Source of the DNA: WHSW01 sp963781265
GTDB lineage: Bacteria > Actinomycetota > Thermoleophilia > Solirubrobacterales > 70-9
DNA length: 64,000 bases
NCBI GenBank assembly: GCA_963781265.1
Contig: CAWAFH010000004.1
Coordinates: forward strand, 124,001 to 188,000
Reading direction: 5' to 3'
Shown here: piece after piece, positions 1 through 8,613 of the stretch
How the letters are laid out: each line of letters begins with the position of its first letter
How positions within the stretch are numbered: the stretch's first letter is position 1
Translations under genes and position numbers: made by a program
The notes under the pieces: generated by a model
What the model was told of the DNA's origin: nothing
Database searches by the model: none
The model's input: the letters and a program-made list of their open reading frames with translations, nothing else

Positions 1-212
1 CGTACACCGCCGAGCTGCTCGCCGATCCCGACCGGATCGGCGACAAGGTCCGCGAGGAGGCCGACGAGGTCGCCCGCGCCGCCGCCGGCGAGTCCGACGA
101 GCGGGTCGCCGAGGAGGCCGCCGACGTCCTCTACCACCTCGAGGTGCTACTGCTCGCGCGCGGGCTGCCTCTCGCCGACGCATTGGAGGTCCTCAATGGC
201 CGTCGCCGCTGA
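1..212 (+). CDS. hisE: Phosphoribosyl-ATP pyrophosphohydrolase, C-terminal part (5' end outside window)
   Basis: Open frame from base 3 to the TGA at 210-212; the start lies before the window. The peptide carries the HisE/MazG-type pattern: an acidic helix (KVREEADEVARAA) followed by EEAADVLYHLEVLLLARG, which fits the Mg-binding and dimer helices of phosphoribosyl-ATP diphosphatase (second step of histidine synthesis, cytosolic). It ends 17 bases inside trpE, so the two are probably translationally coupled and histidine and tryptophan genes adjoin. I cannot tell whether this is free-standing HisE or the end of a HisIE fusion. Confidence 0.85.
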   Translation, partial: YTAELLADPDRIGDKVREEADEVARAAAGESDERVAEEAADVLYHLEVLLLARGLPLADALEVLNGRRR

Positions 213-1752
213 GCCCGGGCCGGTGGTCGAGCCGAGCCTCGACCGCGCCCGCGAGCTCGCCCGGTCCGCGAACGTGATCCCGGTCTCCTACCGGTTCGTC
301 GACGACTGCGAGACGCCGGTCGCGGCGTTCCTGAAGCTGCGCGAGGTCTTCACGGGGCCGTCGTTCCTGCTCGAGTCGGCCGAGCAGGGGCGGCTGGGGC
401 GGTACTCGTTCCTCGGCTTTCGCCCCCGGCTGGAGCTGCGCTGGGCGGACGGCACGATGACCCGGACCGAGGACGGCGAGCTGACCAAGAGCGCGGTGTC
501 CGACCCCTACGGGGCGGTCGCCCAGACGCTCGCCGAGTTCGAGGTCGCCGAGCCGGAGCGCCTGCCGCCGTTTGCCGGCGGCGCCGTTGGCTTCTTCGGC
601 TACGACCTGGTGCGCACGGTCGAGCCGCTGGCGGCGCCGAACCCGGACCCGCTCGGGCTCCCCGACCTGGCGCTGATGGTCTGCGAGCTGATGCTCGCGT
701 TCGATCACCTTCGCCACGAGGTCACGGTGCTGGCCTACGCGTTCTGCGAGGACGAAGCCGTGGTGGCCGACGCCTACGATCACGCCCTCGGGTTGATCGA
801 CGAGGTCCGCGAGTCCCTGCGCGGCCCGGTCCCGCCGGCCCGCCCGCGCCCCGCCGTCACCGCGGAGCCGCCGCTTGCGCCCGGGTCGTTCGAGCCCGAG
901 GGGATCGAGGGGCCGTGGCGGTCGAACCTGAGCCGCGAGCACTTCGAGTCCAACGTCGCCCGGATCGTCGAGTACACGCACGCCGGCGACGCCTTCCAGG
1001 TGGTCCCGTCGCAGCGGTTCAGCGCCCCGGCGGCGGTCGAAGCCTTCTCGATCTATCGCGGCCTGCGCACGGTGAACCCGTCTCCGTACATGTACTTCCT
1101 CGACTTCGGCGACTTTCAGATCGCAGGCGCCTCGCCCGAGCCGCTGGTCAAGGTCAACGGCCGCCGCGCCGAGACCCGGCCGATCGCCGGCACCTACCCG
1201 CGCGGTTCGAACGAGGAGGAGGACCGCGCCCAGGCGAAGGCGCTGCTCGACGACCCCAAGGAGCGCGCCGAGCACGTGATGCTCGTGGACCTCGGCCGTA
1301 ACGACCTCGGACGCGTCTGCGAGTACGGGAGCGTCTCGGTTGACGAGTACATGGCCGTCGAGACCTACTCCCACGTCTTCCACATCGTCAGCCAGGTCTC
1401 GGGGAGGCTGCGCGAGGGGGTGACGGCCATGGACGTCCTGCGCTCGACGCTGCCGGCGGGGACCCTGTCCGGAGCGCCGAAGGTCCGCGCGATGCAGATC
1501 ATCGACGAGCTCGAGCCGCACAAACGCTGCTCCTACGGCGGCGCGATCGGCTACCTCGGGTTCACGGGCGACCTCGACACGGCGATCCACATCCGCACGG
1601 CCGTGGTCAAGGACGGCCTCGTCCACGTGCAGGCGGGCGGCGGCACGGTCGCGGACGCGAAGCCGGATTACGAGTATCGGGAGAGCGTGGCGAAGGCCAG
1701 GGCGATGTTCGAAGCCGTGGCCCTTGCTGAGGGGCAGAGCGAGTGGGGGTAG
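196..1752 (+). CDS. trpE: Anthranilate synthase component I
   Basis: 518 aa, normal length for TrpE. It converts chorismate plus ammonia to anthranilate, the first committed step of tryptophan synthesis, using ammonia supplied by TrpG. The N-terminal regulatory region has LLESAEQGRLGRYSFLGF, matching the LLES tryptophan-feedback site. The catalytic half has GRNDLGRVCEYGSV and LPAGTLSGAPKVRAMQIIDE, typical of chorismate-binding enzymes. The start ATG lies inside the end of hisE. A spacer of heptamer repeats separates it from trpG. No leader peptide or attenuator is visible upstream, because that region is hisE coding sequence. Confidence 0.97.
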   Translation: MAVAAEPGPVVEPSLDRARELARSANVIPVSYRFVDDCETPVAAFLKLREVFTGPSFLLESAEQGRLGRYSFLGFRPRLELRWADGTMTRTEDGELTKSAVSDPYGAVAQTLAEFEVAEPERLPPFAGGAVGFFGYDLVRTVEPLAAPNPDPLGLPDLALMVCELMLAFDHLRHEVTVLAYAFCEDEAVVADAYDHALGLIDEVRESLRGPVPPARPRPAVTAEPPLAPGSFEPEGIEGPWRSNLSREHFESNVARIVEYTHAGDAFQVVPSQRFSAPAAVEAFSIYRGLRTVNPSPYMYFLDFGDFQIAGASPEPLVKVNGRRAETRPIAGTYPRGSNEEEDRAQAKALLDDPKERAEHVMLVDLGRNDLGRVCEYGSVSVDEYMAVETYSHVFHIVSQVSGRLREGVTAMDVLRSTLPAGTLSGAPKVRAMQIIDELEPHKRCSYGGAIGYLGFTGDLDTAIHIRTAVVKDGLVHVQAGGGTVADAKPDYEYRESVAKARAMFEAVALAEGQSEWG

Positions 1753-1809
1753 CTCGCCGCTCGCCGTTCGCCGTTCGAGCGCCGAGCGCCGAGCGCCGAG
1801 CGCCGAACC
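1752..1809. repeat. Heptanucleotide tandem repeats, two opposed blocks
   Basis: The trpE-trpG spacer is almost entirely 7-bp units. The left block reads as GAGCGGC/GAACGGC on the reverse strand (about 3.5 units) and the right block as GAGCGCC on the forward strand (about 4 units). The opposed blocks could partly fold on each other. The same unit family recurs at 2396, 23876 and 47680. Confidence 0.8.
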
Positions 1810-1831
1810 GTCCATCCCGGATTGAGCTCGC

Positions 1832-2425
1832 ATGAACGTCCTGGTAATCGACAACTACGACTCCTTCACCTACAACCTCGTCCAGTATCTGGGCGAGCTC
1901 GGGGCGGAGGTCGAGGTCGTGCGCAACGACAAGGCGACGGTCGCCGAGCTGCTCGAGCGCCGGCCCGACCGGCTGGTGATCTCGCCCGGGCCGTGCACCC
2001 CGGCCGAGGCCGGGATCTCGATCGAGGCGTCGAGGCTGTTCCCGGAGGCCGGGATCCCGACCCTCGGCGTCTGCCTCGGCCACCAGGCGATGGTCGAGGC
2101 CTTCGGGGGGCGGACGATCCGCGGCGAGCCGATTCACGGCAAGGAGGCCGAGATCGAGCACGACGAGGGCGGGATCTTCGCCGGGCTGCCGAACCCGCTG
2201 CGCGCCGGGCGCTATCACTCGCTGATCGCCGACCCGGAGCTGCCGGCCGAGCTCGAGCGCACCGCGTCGCTCGGTGACGTCGTGATGGCCGTCCGCCACC
2301 GCAGCCTGCCGGCGACCGGGGTCCAGTTCCACCCAGAATCCGTGCTCACGCCGGACGGCAAGCGGCTGCTGGCCAACTTCCTCGGCTCGAACGGCGAGCG
2401 ACGAGCGACGAGCGACGATGCCTAA
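1832..2425 (+). CDS. trpG: Anthranilate synthase component II (glutamine amidotransferase)
   Basis: 197 aa class I glutamine amidotransferase that releases ammonia from glutamine for TrpE. The N-terminus NVLVIDNYDSFTYNLVQYL is characteristic. The nucleophile Cys lies in GVCLGHQAMVEAFGG, and the His/Glu pair in FHPESVLTPDG. The last ten residues (GERRATSDDA) are encoded by three copies of a GAGCGAC heptamer, so the C-terminus has apparently been rewritten by repeat expansion. The end overlaps the trpD start by 8 bases. It could also serve folate synthesis (PabA role), but its place inside the trp genes argues for TrpG. Confidence 0.96.
   Translation: MNVLVIDNYDSFTYNLVQYLGELGAEVEVVRNDKATVAELLERRPDRLVISPGPCTPAEAGISIEASRLFPEAGIPTLGVCLGHQAMVEAFGGRTIRGEPIHGKEAEIEHDEGGIFAGLPNPLRAGRYHSLIADPELPAELERTASLGDVVMAVRHRSLPATGVQFHPESVLTPDGKRLLANFLGSNGERRATSDDA
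2396..2416 (+). repeat. Three GAGCGAC heptamers at the trpG 3' end
   Basis: Three perfect tandem copies of GAGCGAC lie in frame in the last codons of trpG, just before the trpD ATG at 2418. Same family as the repeats at 1752, 23876 and 47680. Confidence 0.85.
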
Positions 2426-3449
2426 CCCCATCCTCACGCGCGCCATCGACGAGGTCGCCTCCGGCAGTCACCTGACGGCCGACCACGCCTCCGCCGTCCT
2501 CGACGAGGTGATGGAGGGCCGCGCCGGCGAGGTGCAGACCGGCGCCTTCCTGATCGCGCTGCGGGCCAAGGGCGAGACGGTGGCCGAGCTGGTCGGGTTG
2601 GCGCGGACGATGCGGCGGCTCGCCGCCTCGGTCGAGACCCGCCGCCACGACCTCGTCGACACGGCCGGAACCGGTGGCGGCCCATCGACCTTCAACATCT
2701 CGACCGCGGCGGCGCTGGTCGCCGCTGGGGCGGGATGCGCGGTCGCCAAGCACGGGAACCGCTCGAACACCAGCCGCTCGGGCTCGGCCGACCTGCTCGA
2801 GGCGTTCGGGGTGCAGATCGACCTCGGCCCCGACGCGGTCGCCAGATGCATCGAGGAGATCGGCTTCGGCTTCATGTTCGCCCCGCGCCACCACGCGGCG
2901 ATGAAGCACGTGGTCCCGGTTCGCAAGGAGCTCGCCGTGCGGACGATCTTCAACTTCCTCGGGCCGCTCACCAACCCCGCCGCGGCCGAGCGCCAGCTGC
3001 TCGGCGTCTCCGACCGCCGCTACCAGGAGACCATCGCCGAGGCGCTCGTCGGGCTCGGCTGCGAGCGCGCTCTCGTCGTCTGCTCCGACGACGGCGTCGA
3101 CGAGATCAGCGTCGCCGACCGCACGCGGGTGATCGAGGTCGCCGACGGCGGCACGCAGGAGTGGTTCGTGACGCCCGAGGATCTCGGGATCGAGCGCGCC
3201 GACCTGAGCGCGATCGCCGGCGGCGAGCCGGCCGAGAACGCCGCCGTCGTGCGCGCCGTGCTCGGCGGCGAGCCCGGCCCGGCCCGCGACGTGGTCGTCC
3301 TCAACGCGGCGGCCGCGATCCTCGCCGGGGGCGGCGCCCACGATCTCGCCGCCGGGGCGGACCGGGCGCGCGAGGCGATCGACTCGGGCGCCGCGCTGGG
3401 CGTCCTGGAGCGGCTCGTGCGGCTGAGCCGCGAGCTGGCGGCCCGATGA
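2418..3449 (+). CDS. trpD: Anthranilate phosphoribosyltransferase
   Basis: 343 aa, normal length. It transfers phosphoribose from PRPP to anthranilate. The PRPP-binding glycine loop DTAGTGGGPSTFNIST is intact, as are KHGNRSNTSRSGSADLLE and the Mg-binding region SDDGVDE. The ATG lies within the last codons of trpG (8-base overlap), which suggests coupled translation. trpC follows 16 bases later behind its own promoter-like box. Confidence 0.97.
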   Translation: MPNPILTRAIDEVASGSHLTADHASAVLDEVMEGRAGEVQTGAFLIALRAKGETVAELVGLARTMRRLAASVETRRHDLVDTAGTGGGPSTFNISTAAALVAAGAGCAVAKHGNRSNTSRSGSADLLEAFGVQIDLGPDAVARCIEEIGFGFMFAPRHHAAMKHVVPVRKELAVRTIFNFLGPLTNPAAAERQLLGVSDRRYQETIAEALVGLGCERALVVCSDDGVDEISVADRTRVIEVADGGTQEWFVTPEDLGIERADLSAIAGGEPAENAAVVRAVLGGEPGPARDVVVLNAAAAILAGGGAHDLAAGADRAREAIDSGAALGVLERLVRLSRELAAR

Positions 3450-3450
3450 C

Positions 3451-3456
3451 TACCCT
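3451..3456 (+). promoter_or_regulatory. -10 box TACCCT for a leaderless trpC transcript
   Basis: TACCCT ends 9 nt before the trpC ATG and no Shine-Dalgarno sequence is present, so a transcript would start at or next to the start codon. No -35 match is evident. Confidence 0.45.
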
Positions 3457-3465
3457 GATCTGCGC

Positions 3466-4287
3466 ATGAGCAAGCTCGACGAGCTCGTGGGGGCAGCGCA
3501 GGAGGACGTGGCACGGCGCAAGCGGTCGGTCCCGGCCGAGGACCTGCGCGCCGCCGTCGGCACCCTGTCCGGCTCGCGCCCGTTCAGCGAGGCGCTGGTC
3601 CGGCCCGGGCTCTCGCTGATCGCGGAGTTCAAGCGCCGGTCGCCGAGCGCCGGCGACATCGCCGCCGGAGCGACGGTCGCCGAGGTTGTCTCCGCCTGCG
3701 AGCGGGCCGGCGCCGCCGCGCTCTCGGTGCTCACCGATGAGCGCCACTTCGGCGGCACCCTGGAGGACCTACGCGCGGCCCGCGCCGCCTGCGGGCTGCC
3801 GATCCTGCGGAAGGACTTCATCGTCGATCCGTACCAGCTCTACGAGGCCGCGGTCCATGGCGCCGACGCCGTCCTGCTGATCGTCGCCGCGCTCGACGAC
3901 GAGCGCCTGCGCTCGCTCTACGAGGAGGCGCGCCTGCTCGACCTCGACTGCCTGGTCGAGGTTCACGACGAGCCCGACCTCGAGCGGGCGCTCGAGCTCG
4001 ACGCCGACGTGATCGGGATCAACAACCGCAGCCTCGCCGACCTCTCGGTCGACCTCGAGACGACCCCCGAGCTGATCACCGACGTCCCGGCCGGCAAGAC
4101 CGTGGTCTCGGAATCGGGATACGACCGCGCCGAGCAGCTCGTCGAGCTCGAGCGGATCGGCTGCGACGCGGTCCTGATCGGCGAGACGCTGATGCGCTCA
4201 GGCGACCCCGAGGGCGCCGTCCGCGAGTTGACGATGGACGAGGAGCGCACCCGCGAGCACTACATGGATCGCGCTTCCGAGAGCTGA
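3466..4287 (+). CDS. trpC: Indole-3-glycerol-phosphate synthase
   Basis: 273 aa TIM-barrel enzyme that closes the indole ring from CdRP. The diagnostic FKRRSPSAGDI, LRKDFIVDPYQLYEA, GINNRSLADLSVDL and SESGYDRAEQL blocks hold the catalytic Lys and Glu residues. It is not fused to TrpF, which lies 4.3 kb away. A TACCCT box immediately upstream suggests it can also be transcribed separately from trpEGD. A hairpin (GCCGC-CGT-GCGGC, near 4301-4313) follows the stop. Confidence 0.97.
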   Translation: MSKLDELVGAAQEDVARRKRSVPAEDLRAAVGTLSGSRPFSEALVRPGLSLIAEFKRRSPSAGDIAAGATVAEVVSACERAGAAALSVLTDERHFGGTLEDLRAARAACGLPILRKDFIVDPYQLYEAAVHGADAVLLIVAALDDERLRSLYEEARLLDLDCLVEVHDEPDLERALELDADVIGINNRSLADLSVDLETTPELITDVPAGKTVVSESGYDRAEQLVELERIGCDAVLIGETLMRSGDPEGAVRELTMDEERTREHYMDRASES

Positions 4288-4319
4288 TCAGAGCGGTTCG
4301 GCCGCCGTGCGGCGACTTC

Positions 4320-4349
4320 TTAGCCGCGCTTACGGTTCGCGTTAGCCGC
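4320..4349 (+). promoter_or_regulatory. Direct repeat TTAGCCGC, 22-bp period, upstream of htrA
   Basis: TTAGCCGC occurs at 4320-4327 and 4342-4349, each followed by NYTT. A 22-bp period is two helical turns, the usual geometry for a response-regulator dimer on direct repeats. It sits 31-60 bases upstream of the htrA ATG. The regulator is unknown. Confidence 0.5.
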
Positions 4350-4379
4350 CTTTAGGAACGCCCGGCCAACCTCGGGCGC

Positions 4380-5579
4380 ATGAAGAAGCTTCTGAAGACC
4401 CCATTCGCCTCCGCGCTCGCGGGGGGAGTCGTCGTCGCCGTCCTCGGTCTGGCCGCCATCGGCACCGGGCTGGTCGACGCCGGCGGCGATTCGACGACCA
4501 CGACGACCACCGTTCCCGCCGACAACGCGCAGACGGCGCTCGCCTCCGACGACCAGGGCAAGGCCCTGAGCGTCAACCAGATCTACAGCGAGGACTCGCC
4601 GGGCGTCGTATTCATCACCGCCGAGCAGAAGGCGGAGCCCACCCCGTTCAACCCGTTCGGGCAGTCCCAGGGCGGGACCGCGACCGGCTCCGGGTTCGTG
4701 ATCGACAACGACGGCCACATCCTCACGAACAACCACGTCGTCGCCGGCTCCGACAACGTCACCGTGCGCGTCGGCGGCGAGGACGGTCAGACGTTCGACG
4801 CCAAGGTCGTCGGCACCGATCCCTCGACGGACGTCGCGGTGCTCGAGGTCGACTCCGGCTCCGATCAGCTGCAGCCGCTCGAGCTCGGCTCGTCGTCCGG
4901 CGTCCAGGTCGGCGATCCGGTGGTGGCGATCGGCAACCCCTTCGGCCTCGACCGGACCGCGACGGCGGGCATCGTCTCCGCGGTCCAGCGTCAGATCAGC
5001 GCCCCGAACGGGTTCACGATCGAGAACGCGATCCAGACTGACGCCCCGATCAACCCCGGCAACTCGGGCGGCCCGCTGCTCGACGCCGAGGGCAAGGTCA
5101 TCGGGATCAACTCGCAGATCGAGTCCGGCGGCCAGTCCGAGGGCAACGTCGGGATCGGCTTCGCCGTTCCCATCGACACCGCCCAGGAGATCGCCCAGCA
5201 GCTGATCGCCAACGGCTCGGTCGAGCACGCCTTCATGGGCATCAGCGGTGGCGACCTGACCCCGGACATCGCCGACGTCCTCAACCTCGACGCGAACAGC
5301 GGCGCGCTGGTCCAGTCGGTCGTCCCGGGCAGCCCCGCTGACAAGGCGGGGATCCAGGCCGGGGACGCGACGGTGACCGTGGCCGGGCAGCGGATCCGCG
5401 CCGGTGGCGACGTGATCACCGCGGTCGACGGCAACCCGGTCTCCGGCATGGACGACGTGATCGCGGCCGTCGACGCGAAGCACCCCGGCGATTCGCTCCA
5501 GCTCACTCTGCTGCGCGGCGGCGACGAGCGGACCGTGAGCGTCGAGCTCACCGACCGCCCCGCGCAGGCCGGCGGCTGA
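4380..5579 (+). CDS. HtrA/DegP-family membrane-anchored serine protease with PDZ domain
   Basis: 399 aa. An N-terminal membrane anchor (about residues 10-35, FASALAGGVVVAVLGLAAI) is followed by a Thr-rich linker, a trypsin-like domain (about 65-280) and one PDZ domain (about 290-390). The triad is visible as His in LTNNHVVAG, Asp in STDVAVLEVD and Ser in NPGNSGGPLLD. The family degrades or refolds damaged envelope proteins. It interrupts the trp gene order. Its upstream region carries a 22-bp-spaced direct repeat, a plausible envelope-stress operator. A strong bidirectional hairpin follows the stop. Confidence 0.95.
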   Translation: MKKLLKTPFASALAGGVVVAVLGLAAIGTGLVDAGGDSTTTTTTVPADNAQTALASDDQGKALSVNQIYSEDSPGVVFITAEQKAEPTPFNPFGQSQGGTATGSGFVIDNDGHILTNNHVVAGSDNVTVRVGGEDGQTFDAKVVGTDPSTDVAVLEVDSGSDQLQPLELGSSSGVQVGDPVVAIGNPFGLDRTATAGIVSAVQRQISAPNGFTIENAIQTDAPINPGNSGGPLLDAEGKVIGINSQIESGGQSEGNVGIGFAVPIDTAQEIAQQLIANGSVEHAFMGISGGDLTPDIADVLNLDANSGALVQSVVPGSPADKAGIQAGDATVTVAGQRIRAGGDVITAVDGNPVSGMDDVIAAVDAKHPGDSLQLTLLRGGDERTVSVELTDRPAQAGG

Positions 5580-5602
5580 CGAGACGTTCGTGGAACCCGG
5601 GC

Positions 5603-5630
5603 GGACGGGCCGGCATCGACCGGCCCGTTC
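5603..5630. terminator. Bidirectional hairpin terminator between htrA and P5C dehydrogenase
   Basis: An 11-bp stem (5603-5613 with 5620-5630, one G-T pair) closes a 6-nt loop in the 63-bp gap between convergent genes. There is no long T tract, as is common for terminators in GC-rich actinobacteria. Confidence 0.7.
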
Positions 5631-5642
5631 GCTCGCCCGCGC

Positions 5643-7223
5643 TCAGCCGCGGTCGGTCTCGAGCCCGTGGCGCATCGTGTTCTCGGTGATCACGCGCGAG
5701 CGGGTGAACTGGCGCAGGTAGTCGGGGCCGCCGGCCTGCGCGCCGATCCCGGAGAGCCGGTTGCCGCCGAACGGCTGGCGGGCGACCATCGCGCCGGTGG
5801 TCGAGCGGTTGACGTAGAGGTTGCCCGCCGGGACCGAGCCCGCGACCAATTCGATCACCCTCGGGTCGCGTGAAAAGAGGCCGGCCGTGAGCGCGAACGG
5901 CAGGGAGTCGACCAGCTCGAGGCCCTGCGCGACGCCGTCGATCGCCTCGACGCTGAGCAGCGGCCCGAAGATCTCGTCGCGCAGCGCCGACGAGCCCGGG
6001 GCCAGGCCGCTCACCACGGTCGGCGCGCAGTACCAGCCGTCGTCGGGCACCTCGCGCGCCTCGGTGACGATGCGCCCGTCCGCGCTTGCCTCGGCTCGGT
6101 AGCGCTCGACGCGGTCCCGGGCCTCGGCCTCGATGAGCGGCGGCACATCGGTCGCGAAGCTCTCGGCCCCGCCCACGGCGAGCGCGTCGGTCGCCCCGGC
6201 GAGCCGTTCGAGCAGATCGTCGGCCACCGCCTCGTGGGCCAGCACGCGGGATGCGGCCGAGCACTTCTGCCCGGCGTATGCGAACGCCGATTCCACGATC
6301 GCGGGGACGGCGTCGTCGAGGTCGGCGTCGGCGTCCACGATGATGCAGTTCTTGCCGCCCATCTCGGCGACGACCCGTTTCACCCGGTCTTGGCCGGGCC
6401 GCGTGTCGGCCGCGGCCCGGACGATCTCGAGGCCGACGGCGCCGGAGCCGGTGAACGCGATCAACCCGACCCGCGGGTCGCGGACGAGCGCCGCGCCGGC
6501 GTCGCCCTCGCCCGGGAGCAGCCCGAGCGCGGCCGACGGGACGCCGGCGCCGTGCAGCGCCTCGACCAGCGCCAGCGCGCACCCCGGCGATTGCTCGGCG
6601 GGCTTCAGCACGACCGCGTTGCCGGCCGCGAGCGCCGCCGAGGTCATCCCCGCCGGGATCGCGAGCGGGAAGTTCCAGGGCGAGATCACCGCGGCGATCC
6701 CGACCGGTTCGTAGCGCATCGTGTTGCGCTCGCCGGGCGCCTGGGCGAGCTCCGGCCCGCGGTCCAGCGACGCCGCGCCGAGCGCGTAGTACTCGAGGAA
6801 GTCGATCGCCTCGCAGACATCGGCGTCGGCCTCGGGCCACGGCTTCGCGCACTCGCGGACCTCGAGCGCCGCGAGCTCCGCGCGTCGCGCGCGCAGGGTC
6901 GCGGCCGCGGCGCCGAGTACCGCCGCCCGCTCGGCGCCGCTCAGCTGCCGCCACTCGGCGAGCCCCCGCTCCGCCGCGTCGACCGCGCTCGCGGCGTCGG
7001 CCTCGCCGGCTCGTCCAGCGATCGCGACGAGCCGCTGCGGCGCGCCCGGGTCGGTCGACTCGAGCCCGGCGGCGGCGCCGCGCTCGCCGTCGATCAGGAT
7101 CGGCACCTCGAGCGGCAGGCGCGGCTCGAGCTCCGCCAGCGCCGCGGTCAGGCGCTCGCGCTCGGCGGCGCGCCGCAGCTCCAGCGTCGGCTCGTTGCGA
7201 AAGCTGGCCGGCGGCGCGCTCAC
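5643..7223 (-). CDS. pruA: L-glutamate gamma-semialdehyde (1-pyrroline-5-carboxylate) dehydrogenase
   Basis: 526 aa NAD(P)-dependent aldehyde dehydrogenase that oxidises glutamate semialdehyde to glutamate, the second step of proline catabolism. VISPWNFPLAIPAGMTSAAL, FTGSGAVGLEI and EMGGKNCIIVDADADLDDA form the cofactor site, and the catalytic Cys is in AYAGQKCSAASRV. It starts with GTG and overlaps the stop of the upstream proline dehydrogenase by 4 bases, so the pair is one coupled transcription unit. Together they do the work of a bifunctional PutA. Confidence 0.95.
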   Translation of the reverse strand: MSAPPASFRNEPTLELRRAAERERLTAALAELEPRLPLEVPILIDGERGAAAGLESTDPGAPQRLVAIAGRAGEADAASAVDAAERGLAEWRQLSGAERAAVLGAAAATLRARRAELAALEVRECAKPWPEADADVCEAIDFLEYYALGAASLDRGPELAQAPGERNTMRYEPVGIAAVISPWNFPLAIPAGMTSAALAAGNAVVLKPAEQSPGCALALVEALHGAGVPSAALGLLPGEGDAGAALVRDPRVGLIAFTGSGAVGLEIVRAAADTRPGQDRVKRVVAEMGGKNCIIVDADADLDDAVPAIVESAFAYAGQKCSAASRVLAHEAVADDLLERLAGATDALAVGGAESFATDVPPLIEAEARDRVERYRAEASADGRIVTEAREVPDDGWYCAPTVVSGLAPGSSALRDEIFGPLLSVEAIDGVAQGLELVDSLPFALTAGLFSRDPRVIELVAGSVPAGNLYVNRSTTGAMVARQPFGGNRLSGIGAQAGGPDYLRQFTRSRVITENTMRHGLETDRG

Positions 7224-8590
7224 GGTGCGGCCAGCAGCTCCTCGACCGGCACGCCGCTGTGGTGGGCGCGGAGGAACGAGTCGTTGGACGAGTTCTCCAG
7301 CAGCCGCCGGACCAGGTAGGCCATCCCCGCCACCAGGTCGCCGACCGGGCAGTAGCTGCGCACCCGCAGCCGGTCCGAGCGCAGCGCCTCAGCAAGCTCG
7401 TCGCCGAGCCCGCGGAGCACCTGCAGCTCGAGGTCGCGATCCTCGCCACCGCGCAGGCGGTTGTACGCGATCGCGTGAGCGACCGACCGCAGATTGTGGC
7501 TCGCGACCTTGACCCGCACCGCGGGCCTTGCGTCGAGCAGCCGCCGCGTGAGCTCCTCGAAGTTACGGTCGCAGTCGGCCTTGTCCTCGAACACGGGGGT
7601 GTTCCAGCCGTGCTGGCGCGCCTCGACCACCTCGTGGTCCCAGTAGGCGCCCTTGACCACCCGCACGACCAGCGGCGATGCCCGCGGCGTTCGCCGCGCC
7701 CAGGACAGCAGCCGCTCGAGCTGTCCGGGCGAGTCGCGCAGATAGGCCTGCAGGACCACCCCGGCGGACGGTCCGTCGGCGAACTCGGGCTCGGCGAGCA
7801 GCCCGAGAACGAGGTCGGTCGTCGTCTCGATCGAGTCGACCGACTCCATGTCGACGTGGAGGTGAGCGCCGCGGTCGCGGGCCAGCTCGAGCAGCCCCCG
7901 CAGCCGCACGGCGGCATCCTCGCGCCCGACCTCGGGGGCTCGCGGGCGCATCAGCGGTGTCAGGGCGGTGACCTTGACGGAGAGGTTGACCCGCGGCACG
8001 GCGCCGGCGGAGTCGCGCTCGAGCCACTCTCGGGCGGGCCACCCGGCCGCGGCCTCGCTCACGGTCTCGAGCGCCTCGCGGCACCGGTCCGCGTAGCGAT
8101 CGGCCTCGGGGGCGGTCACGGTCGCCTCGCCGAGCAGGTCGACGGAGGTCGCGATCCCGCCTCTCCACAGCCGCTCGAGCGTGCCGAGGGCCGCGGCCGG
8201 GCTCTCGCCGACGATGAACCGGTGGGCCATGTGGCGCACGCCGGCGGCCGTGGCCCGCCCGAGTGCCTTGCGCCCGGCGGCGCTGTCGGCGAGGCGCAGC
8301 GCCGCCTCGATCGAGGGCGGCCGCTCGTCGACCTGGTCGAGGTAGGCGACCAGGTGCGAGCTGAGGTCGTCGACCGAGCGGCACGCGGGCGTGACGTCGA
8401 CGAGCCGGAACAGCGCCGCCGAGAGCTGCTCGTCGCGCGCGGTCAGCTGCATCGCCTTCTGGTCGAGCGACCGCAGAGGATGGCGGGCGGGGGAGGGGAA
8501 CCGGGCGGCGACCTCGCGGCCGATCCGCTGGATCTCCGCCTCGAGCTCGGGGGGCGGCGAATCAGGCCCGCCTGATCCGGGTGCGACCAC
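7220..8590 (-). CDS. putA: Proline dehydrogenase (FAD)
   Basis: 456 aa, the monofunctional proline dehydrogenase type. It oxidises proline to 1-pyrroline-5-carboxylate at the membrane and feeds electrons to the quinone pool. The FAD-barrel motifs are present: LHVDMESVDS, AYLRDSPGQLERLL and VVRVVKGAYWDHE, then KVASHNLRS and the C-terminal YCPVGDLVAGMAYLVRRLLE with its NSSNDSFLR tail. The GTG start at 8590 is the longest choice. Only 23 bases separate it from the divergent trpF start, so the promoter of one must overlap the other gene. A slightly later start is possible. Confidence 0.93.
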   Translation of the reverse strand: MVAPGSGGPDSPPPELEAEIQRIGREVAARFPSPARHPLRSLDQKAMQLTARDEQLSAALFRLVDVTPACRSVDDLSSHLVAYLDQVDERPPSIEAALRLADSAAGRKALGRATAAGVRHMAHRFIVGESPAAALGTLERLWRGGIATSVDLLGEATVTAPEADRYADRCREALETVSEAAAGWPAREWLERDSAGAVPRVNLSVKVTALTPLMRPRAPEVGREDAAVRLRGLLELARDRGAHLHVDMESVDSIETTTDLVLGLLAEPEFADGPSAGVVLQAYLRDSPGQLERLLSWARRTPRASPLVVRVVKGAYWDHEVVEARQHGWNTPVFEDKADCDRNFEELTRRLLDARPAVRVKVASHNLRSVAHAIAYNRLRGGEDRDLELQVLRGLGDELAEALRSDRLRVRSYCPVGDLVAGMAYLVRRLLENSSNDSFLRAHHSGVPVEELLAAP

Positions 8591-8596
8591 GATCCC

Positions 8597-8602
8597 TACG
8601 CT
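8597..8602 (+). promoter_or_regulatory. -10-like TACGCT upstream of trpF
   Basis: TACGCT ends 11 nt before the trpF ATG in the 23-bp gap to the divergent proline dehydrogenase gene. No ribosome binding site is seen, consistent with a leaderless or nearly leaderless message. Confidence 0.4.
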
Positions 8603-8613
8603 ACTCCGACCGG

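Noticed and set aside
1752..1809. Heptamer blocks between trpE and trpG as a trp attenuator or terminator
   Set aside because: No leader peptide with Trp codons, no U tract, and the same units occur in unrelated places; they read as repeats, not a regulated RNA switch.
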